Source of the DNA: Lentimicrobiaceae bacterium
Lineage (GTDB): Bacteria > Bacteroidota > Bacteroidia > Bacteroidales > F082
Reading direction: 5' to 3'
Length of the DNA: 64,000 nt
Assembly (NCBI GenBank): GCA_015061365.1
Contig: SUWS01000003.1
Location: 50,920 to 114,919 of the forward strand
Shown here: positions 39,267 to 49,179 of the stretch, piece by piece
Layout: each line of letters opens with the position of its first letter
Position numbering within the stretch: the stretch's first letter is position 1
The notes under the pieces: model-generated
What the model saw: the letters and a program-made list of their open reading frames with translations, nothing else
Databases searched by the model: none
Told to the model about the DNA's origin: nothing
Program-made: the position numbers and the translations under genes

Positions 39267-41117
39267 TTATTTTAAAAGTTTCTCTGATTTTGTTATTAAC
39301 TCGATACCTTTTTGATATAAGTCGTCCATCTTTTTATTAGGGTCGCCTGGGGCAAATCTCGCAAATTCACAGTTGTTTAATAATTCAATGAATTCGTTGA
39401 CTATATCTTCACTCACGTTCTTGCTTAACATCATTTCTTTTACAGTCTCCATTGATAATTGCGATCTGACTATGTTTAATTTGTCTGAAATATATCCCCA
39501 TAATGCCTGCGATAATTCCTCATAAAAACTATTTTGATTGTTTATCTTCAAGAAATTGTATGCGTTGGTCAATCGCTTCTTTGCAACTTTCGTGGCTTGT
39601 TTGTTTCTCGCTAATCCTTGGTCTTTGTTGAACTGGACTTTTCTTTTAAAGATCACGAGTGCTATCAGGAAAATGGCAAGCATCATACATAATATAATAA
39701 TGTATGTTGTCGACATATAGAAAGTCACTCCTGTAATGGTTAGCTTGTTGTTGTTGCTGTCATTGATATGTCGGATATCGTTGCCCAAATATTTGATGTC
39801 GGCCTGACCTGGTGTATAGACAATATTGTTGCTCGAATTACCATCACCTTTGTTAACTTTTATGTGCTGAGCTTCAGACTTTAATGTTTCGTATCTCTCC
39901 AACGAGGTGTTAAAGTATGAGAACTCTATTTCGTTCAATGTGAAATCACCTGAGACTCTTGGGATAACAATATATTCTGCCTTTTTGCTTCCGCTTATCC
40001 CTAATGCATTGTCTTTTATTGATGAGGTTATTTTGGGATCGTATACTTCGAAATCAGGAGGAAATGTTGGTTTAGGCAATTCTAATAATTCTATGTTGCC
40101 CTTGCCTGATACGGTTAACGTTAATGTAAATGCTTCGTTGACTTTAAGTTCATTTTTATCTATCTTGGATGTGAATGTGAACTGACCGACAGCACCCTTG
40201 AAACTTTGTGGTTTGTTAGCTGTGGGTAAAGGCATCACTTCTATTGTAATTGGTTGTGACTTAATGTCTTTTTTGACGTTGGTGTAAGTGGTTCCAAAAA
40301 CGTCACCAAAGAAGTCTTCAAAAGGATCGTATGTTTGAGACCTATTCCTTTGTTGTCTTATTTGTGCTAAACAGGTTATGTCAAGAGGATCAATTGTTAG
40401 AGTGCCAGACTTTTGTGGGAATAATACTATCTCTTGTATAGTGGCGACATTGTATTGCCTACCATCCTTCATGACAGACGATTGCTGAAGTGTGCCGTTA
40501 TTGTCAGTGATGTCTTTTGTCCAGAATCCGGAATACGACGGAGCTTTGGAAACAGATAGTTGGGAAATTGGTATATTGTAAAACAAACGGTAGGTTAACA
40601 TGATTTGTTCTCCTATGTAAGCCTTTCTCTTGCTTGGAATAGCTTCCATGAAGATTTCTTTTGAACTGCTCGTTGTTTGGGAACTGTTGTTCACGTTGTC
40701 ATTTCCAGATCTGTATGTATTTCCGTTTGATGAAGCAACTACGTTTATTTCACATGGTTCGCTCGTGATCCTTTTTTTATCTACAGTAATTGATGCTTGT
40801 GGCATGGTGAAATTACCTTCTTTGATGGCTCTGAGATGAAAAGAATATGTCTGTGTGTTTGTCTTTGTAACAGAGCCATTTATAATCTGAACACTGGAAC
40901 TCGTCGATGAGAACGGTCCGCCTATAACTTCAAAGTTTGTAAAGTTTGGAGTTCTGAAATCTTTTCCATCACCGTTCAACTCATACGACACCTGAAATTG
41001 CTCGCCAACTGAGACCTGTTTTTTACAAATTGTTTTGAAAGTAACATCGCTTTGAGCCTGAATAGAATACAAAGCAATGAACATAATTACCATTATATTA
41101 AAGAGCTTATTTTTCAT
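39267..41117 (-). CDS. batD: BatD family protein
   Basis: signal peptide; VTFKTICKKQVSVGEQFQVSYELNG ... KRKAYIGEQIMLTYRLFYN; C-terminal TM. Confidence 0.88.
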   Translation of the reverse strand: MKNKLFNIMVIMFIALYSIQAQSDVTFKTICKKQVSVGEQFQVSYELNGDGKDFRTPNFTNFEVIGGPFSSTSSSVQIINGSVTKTNTQTYSFHLRAIKEGNFTMPQASITVDKKRITSEPCEINVVASSNGNTYRSGNDNVNNSSQTTSSSKEIFMEAIPSKRKAYIGEQIMLTYRLFYNIPISQLSVSKAPSYSGFWTKDITDNNGTLQQSSVMKDGRQYNVATIQEIVLFPQKSGTLTIDPLDITCLAQIRQQRNRSQTYDPFEDFFGDVFGTTYTNVKKDIKSQPITIEVMPLPTANKPQSFKGAVGQFTFTSKIDKNELKVNEAFTLTLTVSGKGNIELLELPKPTFPPDFEVYDPKITSSIKDNALGISGSKKAEYIVIPRVSGDFTLNEIEFSYFNTSLERYETLKSEAQHIKVNKGDGNSSNNIVYTPGQADIKYLGNDIRHINDSNNNKLTITGVTFYMSTTYIIILCMMLAIFLIALVIFKRKVQFNKDQGLARNKQATKVAKKRLTNAYNFLKINNQNSFYEELSQALWGYISDKLNIVRSQLSMETVKEMMLSKNVSEDIVNEFIELLNNCEFARFAPGDPNKKMDDLYQKGIELITKSEKLLK

Positions 41118-41157
41118 CTTTATAAATTTTATTGCAAAAATAAAACCTTATTTAATA

Positions 41158-41895
41158 TTACCAATCTTTTAATGACCTTCTTTTTTGCATCTTAGATGCT
41201 TTTTTGTCATTCATTTCTTCCATTGTTTCTTTCTCTTGATTCTCGAGAGCTTTTAACATTCGCTCAGCATCTTCTTTTGAAAGTTCCTGCTGTTGTTGCT
41301 GCTGCTGTTGTTGCTGCTGTTGATCTTGTTGCTGTTGATCTTGTTGCTGTTGCTCTTGTTGTTGCTCTTGTTGCTGCTCTTGTTGCTGCTCTTGTTGCTG
41401 CTCTTGTTGCTGCTCTTGCTGTTGTTGATCTTGCTGATTTTGCTGTTGATTCTGTTGCTGTTGTTGAATCATTTTCCAGCGGGCATATTCAAGATTATAC
41501 CTTGCATCCTCATCGTTTGGATTGAGTTTCAGGGAATTTTTATATGCCTCGAAGGCTTCTCCATATCTTTCCTGTGCCATCAAAGTGTTACCTAAATTGT
41601 AATATGCGCCAGATTCAATTTCTTTAGATGTTTCTCTTTTTGTCAATTCTGAGAAGTTTTTTTCAGCATCTTCATAGTTACCTTGCGAATATAAAGCATC
41701 ACCTAAATTGAATTGTGCTTTTGGATTGTAATCTTTATCCAATGATTTTCTGTATTTTATTTCGGCTTCCGAATAGCTGCCTTTCTTGAAGTCATTGTTT
41801 CCTTGTCTGATAAGGGCTTTGTCATTTTGTGCTTGTGCGCAGAAACAAGCTGAGACAAAGAAAAAACAGATGCATATTTTACTTATCGTTTTCAT
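41158..41895 (-). CDS. batC: BatC-like TPR protein with poly-Gln linker
   Basis: TPRs then (Q3-4 E/D/N)n tract; start at MKTISKICICFFF. Confidence 0.82.
   Translation of the reverse strand: MKTISKICICFFFVSACFCAQAQNDKALIRQGNNDFKKGSYSEAEIKYRKSLDKDYNPKAQFNLGDALYSQGNYEDAEKNFSELTKRETSKEIESGAYYNLGNTLMAQERYGEAFEAYKNSLKLNPNDEDARYNLEYARWKMIQQQQQNQQQNQQDQQQQEQQQEQQQEQQQEQQQEQQQEQQQQDQQQQDQQQQQQQQQQQQELSKEDAERMLKALENQEKETMEEMNDKKASKMQKRRSLKDW
41284..41470. repeat. CAA/CAG microsatellite-like tract encoding poly-Gln in batC
   Basis: ttgttgctgctcttgttgctgctcttgttgctgctc... Confidence 0.95.
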
Positions 41896-42943
41896 TTCTC
41901 GGATCAAAAAAGTTAAATTTGGATTCCCATTCCTTCTTGCTGGAAGAAGTCATAATTTCTATGATTAAAAGTATAATTGCGACACCCAAAAACCATTGAA
42001 ATTGGTCTTCGTAGTCTGTGAAGACTTTAGATTCAATTTCTGATTTTTCCGTCTTATTTATGTTATCTATTATTTCATCCAAGCCGACGTTGGAGTTGCT
42101 GGCTCTTCTGTATATACCGTCTCCAATTTCTGCTATTTGGCGTAACATATTGTCGTCTAATTTAGTGATGACGATTTTTCCTTCGTTGTCTTTTTTATAT
42201 CCAGTTCGTTTGCCATATTGGTTGTATAGTGGGATAGGAGCGCCTTCTTCTAATCCCATACCAATTGTGTATAATTTAATGCCTAATTTAGCGGCTTCTT
42301 GAGCGGCCTTGATTGCATCGCCATTCTCGTGATCTTCTCCATCGGATATGACGATAATTGCTTTGTTGTATTCGCTGTTGCCGAAAGATTTTATTGCCAA
42401 ATTAATTGCTGTCCCAATTTCAGTGCCTTGTGAAGGAATCAAACTGGTGTTGATGGTTGATAAGAATAACTTTGCCGCTGCGTAGTCGGTCGTAATTGGT
42501 AATTGTACGTATGCATTACCGGCAAATACTATTATTCCTATCCTATCGCCATTAAGTTTGTTTATTATATTGTTGATTGCTTGTTTGGAACGTTCAAGAC
42601 GGCTCGGAGCTATGTCTTCAGCATTCATCGAATTTGAGATGTCGATGCAGAACATCAAATCGATGCCTTCTCGTTTGGATTCCTCCATCTTAGATCCTGT
42701 CTGTAAATTCGCGGATGCGAGGATGCCAAGAATAATAACCATCATAAACAATATAAACTTTATGTTGCTTCTTCCATTTGATGCCAAAGGTATGAGGAAT
42801 TCCATGAATTTTTCGTTGGCAAATCTCTTGAATTGTCGTTTGTTGATGATTCTGATAGAAACATAGATGGCAATCAATACAGGTATGACCAATAGCCAAT
42901 ATAGATATTCTGGATGTTCAAATCTTAAAATATGTGTTTCCAT
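41879..42943 (-). CDS. batB: BatB VWA domain protein
   Basis: IDLMFCIDISNSMNAEDIAPSRLERSKQ (MIDAS). Confidence 0.9.
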   Translation of the reverse strand: METHILRFEHPEYLYWLLVIPVLIAIYVSIRIINKRQFKRFANEKFMEFLIPLASNGRSNIKFILFMMVIILGILASANLQTGSKMEESKREGIDLMFCIDISNSMNAEDIAPSRLERSKQAINNIINKLNGDRIGIIVFAGNAYVQLPITTDYAAAKLFLSTINTSLIPSQGTEIGTAINLAIKSFGNSEYNKAIIVISDGEDHENGDAIKAAQEAAKLGIKLYTIGMGLEEGAPIPLYNQYGKRTGYKKDNEGKIVITKLDDNMLRQIAEIGDGIYRRASNSNVGLDEIIDNINKTEKSEIESKVFTDYEDQFQWFLGVAIILLIIEIMTSSSKKEWESKFNFFDPRNENDK

Positions 42944-42953
42944 ACTACTTCAA

Positions 42954-43952
42954 TTATTCTGTTATTGATTTGAAAATCGTGTTCTTTAATATGAAGGATA
43001 GTAGCAATAAGAACAGACCTAACATTACAAGCGGATAGAATTCTTCATGTAATCTTTTGAATTCATTTACTTGTATTTTTGAACGTTCCATCTTATCGAT
43101 CTCTGCGTAGATCTGCTCAAGTTTCTCCTTTGATTCCGCACGGAAATATTTACCTCCTGTTTCGGTTGCAATTTGTTGTAGTAATTCATCGTTAATCGTT
43201 ACAGGAACTTGCTGATACTGAATTCCCCCAAAAGGTGTTTGTGTAGGATAGGGGGCTGTGCCTCTTGTTCCTGCACCTATGGTGTAAACTCTTATACCAA
43301 ATAATTTTGCCATTTCCGCTGCTGTTGATGGGTCGATGGAACCGGCATTGTTATCACCGTCTGTTAGCAAAATTACAACCTTAGAAATGGCTTCGCTGTC
43401 TTTAAGTCGACTTATTGCAGATGCTAATCCGTCGCCTATAGCGGTGCCGTCTTCTAACATTCCGCATTTCATGTCTTGTAACATGTTGAGCATCATACCG
43501 TGATCTGTCGTCAGTGGAACTTGCGTAAATGTTTCTCCACTAAAAACTACAAGACCCATTCTGTCGTTTGGACGTCCTTTGACAAACTCTGAAGCAACAG
43601 ATTTGGCTGCTTCTAATCTGTCAGGTTTAAGGTCAGCCGCGAGCATACTGCTGGAAATATCCATCGCCAATACAATGTCAATACCTTCAACATTGACCTC
43701 TTTATTTTTTGAACTGCTTTGTGGTCGGGCTAATGCTATGATAAACAATGCTAATGCACATATTTCTAAAACAAACACAATATGTCTGAGATATGATTTC
43801 CACGATTTAGGCAGTTCGCTGAAAAATCCAGTGTCAGAGAAACGGACGTATGCTTGCTGTTTATTGCGGCTAAATATGTACCATAATATTAATAATGGTA
43901 TTATAATCAATCCTAAAAGGAAATATGGCGATGCAAATTCGATAGAATTCAT
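42954..43952 (-). CDS. batA: BatA VWA domain protein
   Basis: IDIVLAMDISSSMLAADLKPDRLEAAK (MIDAS). Confidence 0.92.
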   Translation of the reverse strand: MNSIEFASPYFLLGLIIIPLLILWYIFSRNKQQAYVRFSDTGFFSELPKSWKSYLRHIVFVLEICALALFIIALARPQSSSKNKEVNVEGIDIVLAMDISSSMLAADLKPDRLEAAKSVASEFVKGRPNDRMGLVVFSGETFTQVPLTTDHGMMLNMLQDMKCGMLEDGTAIGDGLASAISRLKDSEAISKVVILLTDGDNNAGSIDPSTAAEMAKLFGIRVYTIGAGTRGTAPYPTQTPFGGIQYQQVPVTINDELLQQIATETGGKYFRAESKEKLEQIYAEIDKMERSKIQVNEFKRLHEEFYPLVMLGLFLLLLSFILKNTIFKSITE

Positions 43953-44986
43953 TTTGATTCCTCCATTTCTTGATTTGCTGGTTCCTCCTTTTCTGCTTCG
44001 TGTTTTCTAATCTTTGCTTCTTCAACTCTTCTTCTTTCCATCTCCTGGTGGAAAATATAACTCTCTTCAACGAAAGTGTTTATGTTGTTGAATGCAGTTT
44101 CGTTTTCTTTCGGATTAGGGTTAGCTTTTGCGAATTTAACGAGGTCGGCAGTTATAAGAGTGTTTTCAAACTTACTGATGATTGTCTTGTCGATGTCTAA
44201 TTTTTTGACTTCCATAAGTATATCGTCAGACGTCATTTCAACGGCATCAATACTAAATTGTCCTTCAAGATATTCTCTCACTATATCAGTTAAATCCGTG
44301 TAATATTCCTTTGATTTCCCTGATTGCCATAGATTTGAATCCTTAAGTTGAGATAATTTTTCGCGTGCGGTAATGATGGCAGGAATACTCGGCGCAATGT
44401 CCTCTTCTTCTTTCTTTTCTTTATTCTTTGCACGCCTGATGAGATGTATCGTTAACAGTACCAATGCTGCTAAAATAATAGCACCTCCGATAAATGGTGT
44501 AGTCTCTATGAACGTGATGTTCTGTTTTATCGGCATTTTGATCGGCTTGTAAGCCGTTGTTGTATCTATAGATACTGGTTCTACGTAAACATACATATAC
44601 TCCGTAAAACATTTCTCAGTAGCGGTGTCGTTGGCAGATTTAGAATATTTTATTCCGATCGGTGGAATTTCAATATATCCAGTGTCAAAACTTGCTAAGG
44701 TTAAAGTCTGTGAAACGATCACGTTATTGTTGATAGGAGTGCTGCTAATTTCACTCCTTTTTATAATCTCTATGTTTTTACTTAATGTGTCTTTAAAGAT
44801 ATCCCAATCAATTACATAGCTATTAGGTATATTGACATCAATTTTATAATTGAAGGGCTGACCTGCAAAAACGCTGTCTCTGTCGATGCTTCCGTTGGCG
44901 TAGATGTTTTGTGCAAAACAATTGTTAAGTTTTGTTGTCATTATCATCGCCAATATGATGCTTAATATGTACGATTTCCATCTCAT
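43949..44986 (-). CDS. Bat-operon membrane protein of unknown function (between DUF58 and BatA)
   Basis: signal peptide, one TM, cytosolic helical tail; 4-bp overlaps on both sides. Confidence 0.7.
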   Translation of the reverse strand: MRWKSYILSIILAMIMTTKLNNCFAQNIYANGSIDRDSVFAGQPFNYKIDVNIPNSYVIDWDIFKDTLSKNIEIIKRSEISSTPINNNVIVSQTLTLASFDTGYIEIPPIGIKYSKSANDTATEKCFTEYMYVYVEPVSIDTTTAYKPIKMPIKQNITFIETTPFIGGAIILAALVLLTIHLIRRAKNKEKKEEEDIAPSIPAIITAREKLSQLKDSNLWQSGKSKEYYTDLTDIVREYLEGQFSIDAVEMTSDDILMEVKKLDIDKTIISKFENTLITADLVKFAKANPNPKENETAFNNINTFVEESYIFHQEMERRRVEEAKIRKHEAEKEEPANQEMEESK

Positions 44987-45861
44987 CGTCTTGATTCTCT
45001 TTTCTTAAATAACTGCATTAATGGTTTAACATAATCTATATCTGTATAAATCAGAGTGTTGTCGATGCCATTGTTAGCAAAGATCTTGTTGAGCCTAATT
45101 GATTCAGATTGGATATGCTTTTGATATGCCTCGTTCCATGAACTCATTGATGTGTCGATCCATACATCTTTGTTGGTTTCAGAATCTCTGAATTTTACAA
45201 GTCCGATTTTAGGAATTACCAATTCTCTTTTATCAGTAATTCTTAAACAAACTAAGTCATGTTTGTTAGCGGCGATTCTAATCTGTTGGTCGAATGGCTT
45301 GTTTGATATAAAATCTGAAATTAAGAAAGCTGTGGTACGCTTCTTTATTGCACTTGTCAGGAAACGTAATCCCTCACCGATATCAGTGCCCTTATGTTGT
45401 GGTGTAAATGTTACTATCTCTCTGATAATACGTAATATATGACTCGATCCTTTTTTGGGAGGAATAAACTTCTCAATCTGGTCGCTGAAGAAGATCACCC
45501 CAACCTTGTCATTGTTCTGTATTGCGGAGAATGCTAAAACGGCTGCTAATTCGGCAGTAAGATCTCGCTTAGATATATTGACGGAGCCAAAGTCGTTTGA
45601 ACCAGAGACATCAATTAGTAACATGACAGTCATTTCTCTTTCTTCTTCGAATACCTTGACAAAAGGTCGGTTGAAACGAGCCGTTACATTCCAATCTATA
45701 TTACGAATGTCGTCACCATATTGATATTCACGAACTTCACTGAAGGTCATACCACGCCCTTTGAAAGCACTATGATATTGACCTGAAAAAATATTGTTGG
45801 TCAAGCCACGTGTCTTAATCTCGATTTTTCTAACCTTTTTAAATAGTTCGTTTGTTTCCAT
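44983..45861 (-). CDS. DUF58 domain-containing protein
   Basis: GQYHSAFKGRGMTFSEVREYQYGDDIRNIDWNVTARFNRPFVKVFEEEREM. Confidence 0.95.
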   Translation of the reverse strand: METNELFKKVRKIEIKTRGLTNNIFSGQYHSAFKGRGMTFSEVREYQYGDDIRNIDWNVTARFNRPFVKVFEEEREMTVMLLIDVSGSNDFGSVNISKRDLTAELAAVLAFSAIQNNDKVGVIFFSDQIEKFIPPKKGSSHILRIIREIVTFTPQHKGTDIGEGLRFLTSAIKKRTTAFLISDFISNKPFDQQIRIAANKHDLVCLRITDKRELVIPKIGLVKFRDSETNKDVWIDTSMSSWNEAYQKHIQSESIRLNKIFANNGIDNTLIYTDIDYVKPLMQLFKKRESRR

Positions 45862-45872
45862 AATTCAATAAA

Positions 45873-46865
45873 TCACGGCACTTCAACAATGTTTAAAATC
45901 TCATTGATAATTTCTTCTGTCGTTATATTCTCAGCTTCTGCTTCGTATGTCAAACCGATACGGTGTCTCATTACGTCAGGTGCTACAGCGCGAACATCTT
46001 CTGGGATGACATAACCGCGGCGTTTTATAAAAGCGTATGCCTTAGCAGCCATAGCTAAATTGATAGTAGCACGTGGCGATCCTCCGTAACTGATGAGGTT
46101 AGCAAACTTCTTTAATTTATAATCGTTTGGATAACGTGAAGCAAAAACGATGTCGGTGATGTAGTTTTCTATTTTTTCGTCAAGATATACTTCTCGACAG
46201 ACTTTCCTTGCATTCAGAATTTCTTTTGTGGAAGTAACAGGCTTTACTTCTGGATAATCTTTGTTGATATTCTGACGAAGAATGATCTTTTCTTCTTCCT
46301 TTTTAGGATAGTCTATTATGACCTTTAACATAAAACGGTCGACCTGTGCTTCTGGAAGCGGATATGTACCTTCTTGCTCTATCGGGTTCTGTGTCGCCAT
46401 TACGAGGAACGGGTCAGGTAGTGCGAAAGTGCTTTCTCCAATGGTGACTTGATGTTCCTGCATAGCTTCTAATAATGCGCTTTGTACCTTGGCTGGCGAA
46501 CGGTTGATTTCATCGGCTAATACGAAATTAGCGAAAACAGGTCCCTTACGAACTATGAACTCTTCGTTCTTCTGACTGTAAATCATAGTACCAATCAAGT
46601 CGGCTGGTAAAAGGTCCGGAGTGAACTGGATACGGCTGAAATCTGCATCGATAATGCTTGATAATGTTTTGATGGCAAGTGTCTTAGCCAATCCAGGAAC
46701 GCCTTCAAGAAGAATGTGACCATTTGATAATAAACCAATAAGCAATCTTTCTGTCATGTGTCTCTGACCGACTATAACCTTGCTCATTTCAAGATTAATG
46801 AGGTCGATGAAATGGCTTTCATTCTTAATTCTTTCGTTAAGTTCACGAATATCTGTCTCTATCAT
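45873..46865 (-). CDS. MoxR family AAA ATPase
   Basis: GHILLEGVPGLAKTLAIKTLSSIIDADFSRIQFTPDLLPADLIGT. Confidence 0.96.
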   Translation of the reverse strand: MIETDIRELNERIKNESHFIDLINLEMSKVIVGQRHMTERLLIGLLSNGHILLEGVPGLAKTLAIKTLSSIIDADFSRIQFTPDLLPADLIGTMIYSQKNEEFIVRKGPVFANFVLADEINRSPAKVQSALLEAMQEHQVTIGESTFALPDPFLVMATQNPIEQEGTYPLPEAQVDRFMLKVIIDYPKKEEEKIILRQNINKDYPEVKPVTSTKEILNARKVCREVYLDEKIENYITDIVFASRYPNDYKLKKFANLISYGGSPRATINLAMAAKAYAFIKRRGYVIPEDVRAVAPDVMRHRIGLTYEAEAENITTEEIINEILNIVEVP

Positions 46866-47015
46866 TTTGACTGTTTTTTTGTATTATTAATATGTGCAAA
46901 ATTAACAAGTTTTTGTCGATTTTATTGTATTTATTTTGACAAAAATTTATAATCTGAGTTTCGAACAATGACTTGTTTAGTATACGACTCATCGCTCGAA
47001 ACTCGAAGCTGTTCG

Positions 47016-47525
47016 CTAATTTGGACAATATTCACTTAATTGTTGCATTAGTTTCTTTCTGCTATAGAAGATTCTGCTTTTTACGGTTCCAATTGTAAAA
47101 TGTAGACAATCAGCGATTTCCTTGTATTTGTATCCTTCGTTGTACATGTCAAAGGCGCGTCTGAATTCTTCGTCCAATTGTTTTATTCCTTTCTCTAATT
47201 CAATTGCGTTCAGGATGGACTCTGGATCTGTGTCGGTATGCGAATTACTGATATTTAAATAGTAAAGATCTTCTGTCTGGTCGATGATGGTGTTCGCTTT
47301 TTTGGTTCTTCGATAGTTATTAATGAATATGTTTTTCATGATGGTATAAACCCATGCCTTGAAATTGTTGTGATTGACGTATTTCTCCCTGTAGATTAAT
47401 GCTTTGAGAAATGTCTCTTGTGTTAAGTCTTTGGCGTCGTCTTCGTTGCCGGTCAGTTGTTTTGCAAATGTTTCAAGATTGCCTTGAAGATTTGTCAGAT
47501 TGGTGTTGAATTCAATTGTTGTCAT
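47016..47525 (-). CDS. ECF-type RNA polymerase sigma factor
   Basis: sigma-70 region 2 DAKDLTQETFLKAL..FKAWVYTIMKNIFIN and region 4 YKEIADCLHFTIGTVKSRIFYSRKKL. Confidence 0.93.
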   Translation of the reverse strand: MTTIEFNTNLTNLQGNLETFAKQLTGNEDDAKDLTQETFLKALIYREKYVNHNNFKAWVYTIMKNIFINNYRRTKKANTIIDQTEDLYYLNISNSHTDTDPESILNAIELEKGIKQLDEEFRRAFDMYNEGYKYKEIADCLHFTIGTVKSRIFYSRKKLMQQLSEYCPN

Positions 47526-47706
47526 TTTGATGTTGTTTTTGTGTTTAAAATTGGGTTGTTTTTTGTTGTTGCGAGTGCAAAAATAATATACAATTTTTAT
47601 TTGTCAATACCCTTCTATGGCAATCTGACCCCATAATGACCGTTTTGTTTTCTATTGGATTGATTTATTGTATTTTACGAAATGTTAAAAAAATGTTAAA
47701 TTTTGA

Positions 47707-47782
47707 AAGTTAACGGAAATTTGAAAAAGTTAACGGAAATCTTATTAAATTTTAAGGATTTTTGACATAAGTTAACGGAAAT
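47707..47782. promoter_or_regulatory. Three direct repeats AAGTTAACGGAAAT in the divergent sigma factor / DUF2520 promoter region
   Basis: exact copies starting at 47707, 47727 and 47769. Confidence 0.6.
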
Positions 47783-47873
47783 TAAGAATGCGTATTTACT
47801 TACTTCGTATTGTAAATTATGATTTGTCGATTGTTAATTATTTTTTCGTATCTTCGTAGAAAATTATTCAGAG

Positions 47874-48641
47874 ATGATTCCATTCTTTAAAATATGTATA
47901 ATAGGTTCTGGAAATGTTTCTTACACATTTTCTAATGTGTTGAAAAACAATGGTATAAATCCTAAGTATATTTTGATACGTAATGTAGATAAAATACCTG
48001 AAGTTGAGAGTCTATTTGGAGTGGAAACTGTTGCGGATTATGATATAATCTCAGACTGTGACCTGATAATTGTAGCGGTAAATGATGATTCGATAAAGGA
48101 TGTGGCTTCTAATCTTAAAAATTTTAAAGGATTGGTTGTTCATACATCAGGAACACAATTTTCTTCTGTTTTAGATTGTGTTGATAATTACGGGGTTTTG
48201 TATCCTTTGCAAACATTGACAAAAGGTTTTGATGTCGATTTTAAAATGGTGCCGTTACTTATAAATGCTTCATCATCTGATAATTTGAATAAATTGAAAC
48301 ATCTTGCTGACTTACTTTCTGAGTTTGTAATTGAATGTTCCGACGAAGACAGGAGTTATATCCACATGAGTGCTGTTTATGTGTCTAATTTTGTGAATGT
48401 AATGTTGCAAATAGGAAATAAATTATTAGCTAACAAAGGTTTAGATGTTTCGGTGTTAAATCCTTTGGTACGTGAAACGATTAATAAATCTTTTGCATTA
48501 GGTCCGGAAAATGCTTTGACAGGTCCTGCTAAAAGAGGTGATGTGAATACTATCGACAAACATAAGTTTATGTTAAAAGACAATGTTGAAGAAAAACAGA
48601 TTTACGAATTATTGACAAATTATATAATTAACAAATATTAA
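47874..48641 (+). CDS. Rossmann-fold / DUF2520 domain protein
   Basis: ICIIGSGNVSYTFSNVL ... VHTSGTQFSSVL ... LYPLQTLTKG ... LTGPAKRGD. Confidence 0.85.
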   Translation: MIPFFKICIIGSGNVSYTFSNVLKNNGINPKYILIRNVDKIPEVESLFGVETVADYDIISDCDLIIVAVNDDSIKDVASNLKNFKGLVVHTSGTQFSSVLDCVDNYGVLYPLQTLTKGFDVDFKMVPLLINASSSDNLNKLKHLADLLSEFVIECSDEDRSYIHMSAVYVSNFVNVMLQIGNKLLANKGLDVSVLNPLVRETINKSFALGPENALTGPAKRGDVNTIDKHKFMLKDNVEEKQIYELLTNYIINKY

Positions 48642-48645
48642 CAAA

Positions 48646-49170
48646 ATGAAGAATTATAAAGAAAAATTAAAAGATATTACTACTTTCATATTTGATTATG
48701 ATGGTGTTATGACTACTGGTGAAGTTTTAGTGGATGGTAATGGCATTCCGTTGAGAAGTAGTGATGTTAAGGATGGCTATGCTCTCCAATTAGCAGTTCG
48801 TCTCGGATACAATGTCGCGGTTATCACTGGCGGTTATTCTGTGTCTATAGAAAAAAGAATGGCGATGTTGGGCGTTAAAGACGTCTTCGTGCGTTCTGCT
48901 AATAAAGTTGAAGTCTTGGAGAGATATATGAAAACCAATGATTTAAAGCCTGAACAAATTATGTATATGGGAGATGACTTGCCAGATTATCCTGTGATGA
49001 AAATCATCGGCTTGCCTGTATGTCCAGCCGATGCATCTCCTGAGATTAAAGATATTAGTCTCTATATCAGTAATCGTAATGGTGGTAGAGGTGCTGTTCG
49101 TGATATTATAGAACAAGTTCTGAAAGCTCAAGATAAATGGATGAAAGATTTTGCCTGTTATATTTGGTAG
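48646..49170 (+). CDS. kdsC: HAD-family 3-deoxy-manno-octulosonate-8-phosphatase-like
   Basis: TFIFDYDGVMTTGEVL...VKDGYALQLAVRLGYNVAVITG...MGDDLPDYPVM. Confidence 0.87.
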   Translation: MKNYKEKLKDITTFIFDYDGVMTTGEVLVDGNGIPLRSSDVKDGYALQLAVRLGYNVAVITGGYSVSIEKRMAMLGVKDVFVRSANKVEVLERYMKTNDLKPEQIMYMGDDLPDYPVMKIIGLPVCPADASPEIKDISLYISNRNGGRGAVRDIIEQVLKAQDKWMKDFACYIW

Positions 49171-49179
49171 TTTCTGATT

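Noticed and set aside
41196-41595. Plus-strand poly-Leu and poly-Ala/Val ORFs
   Set aside because: They are antisense readings of the batC poly-Gln codons.
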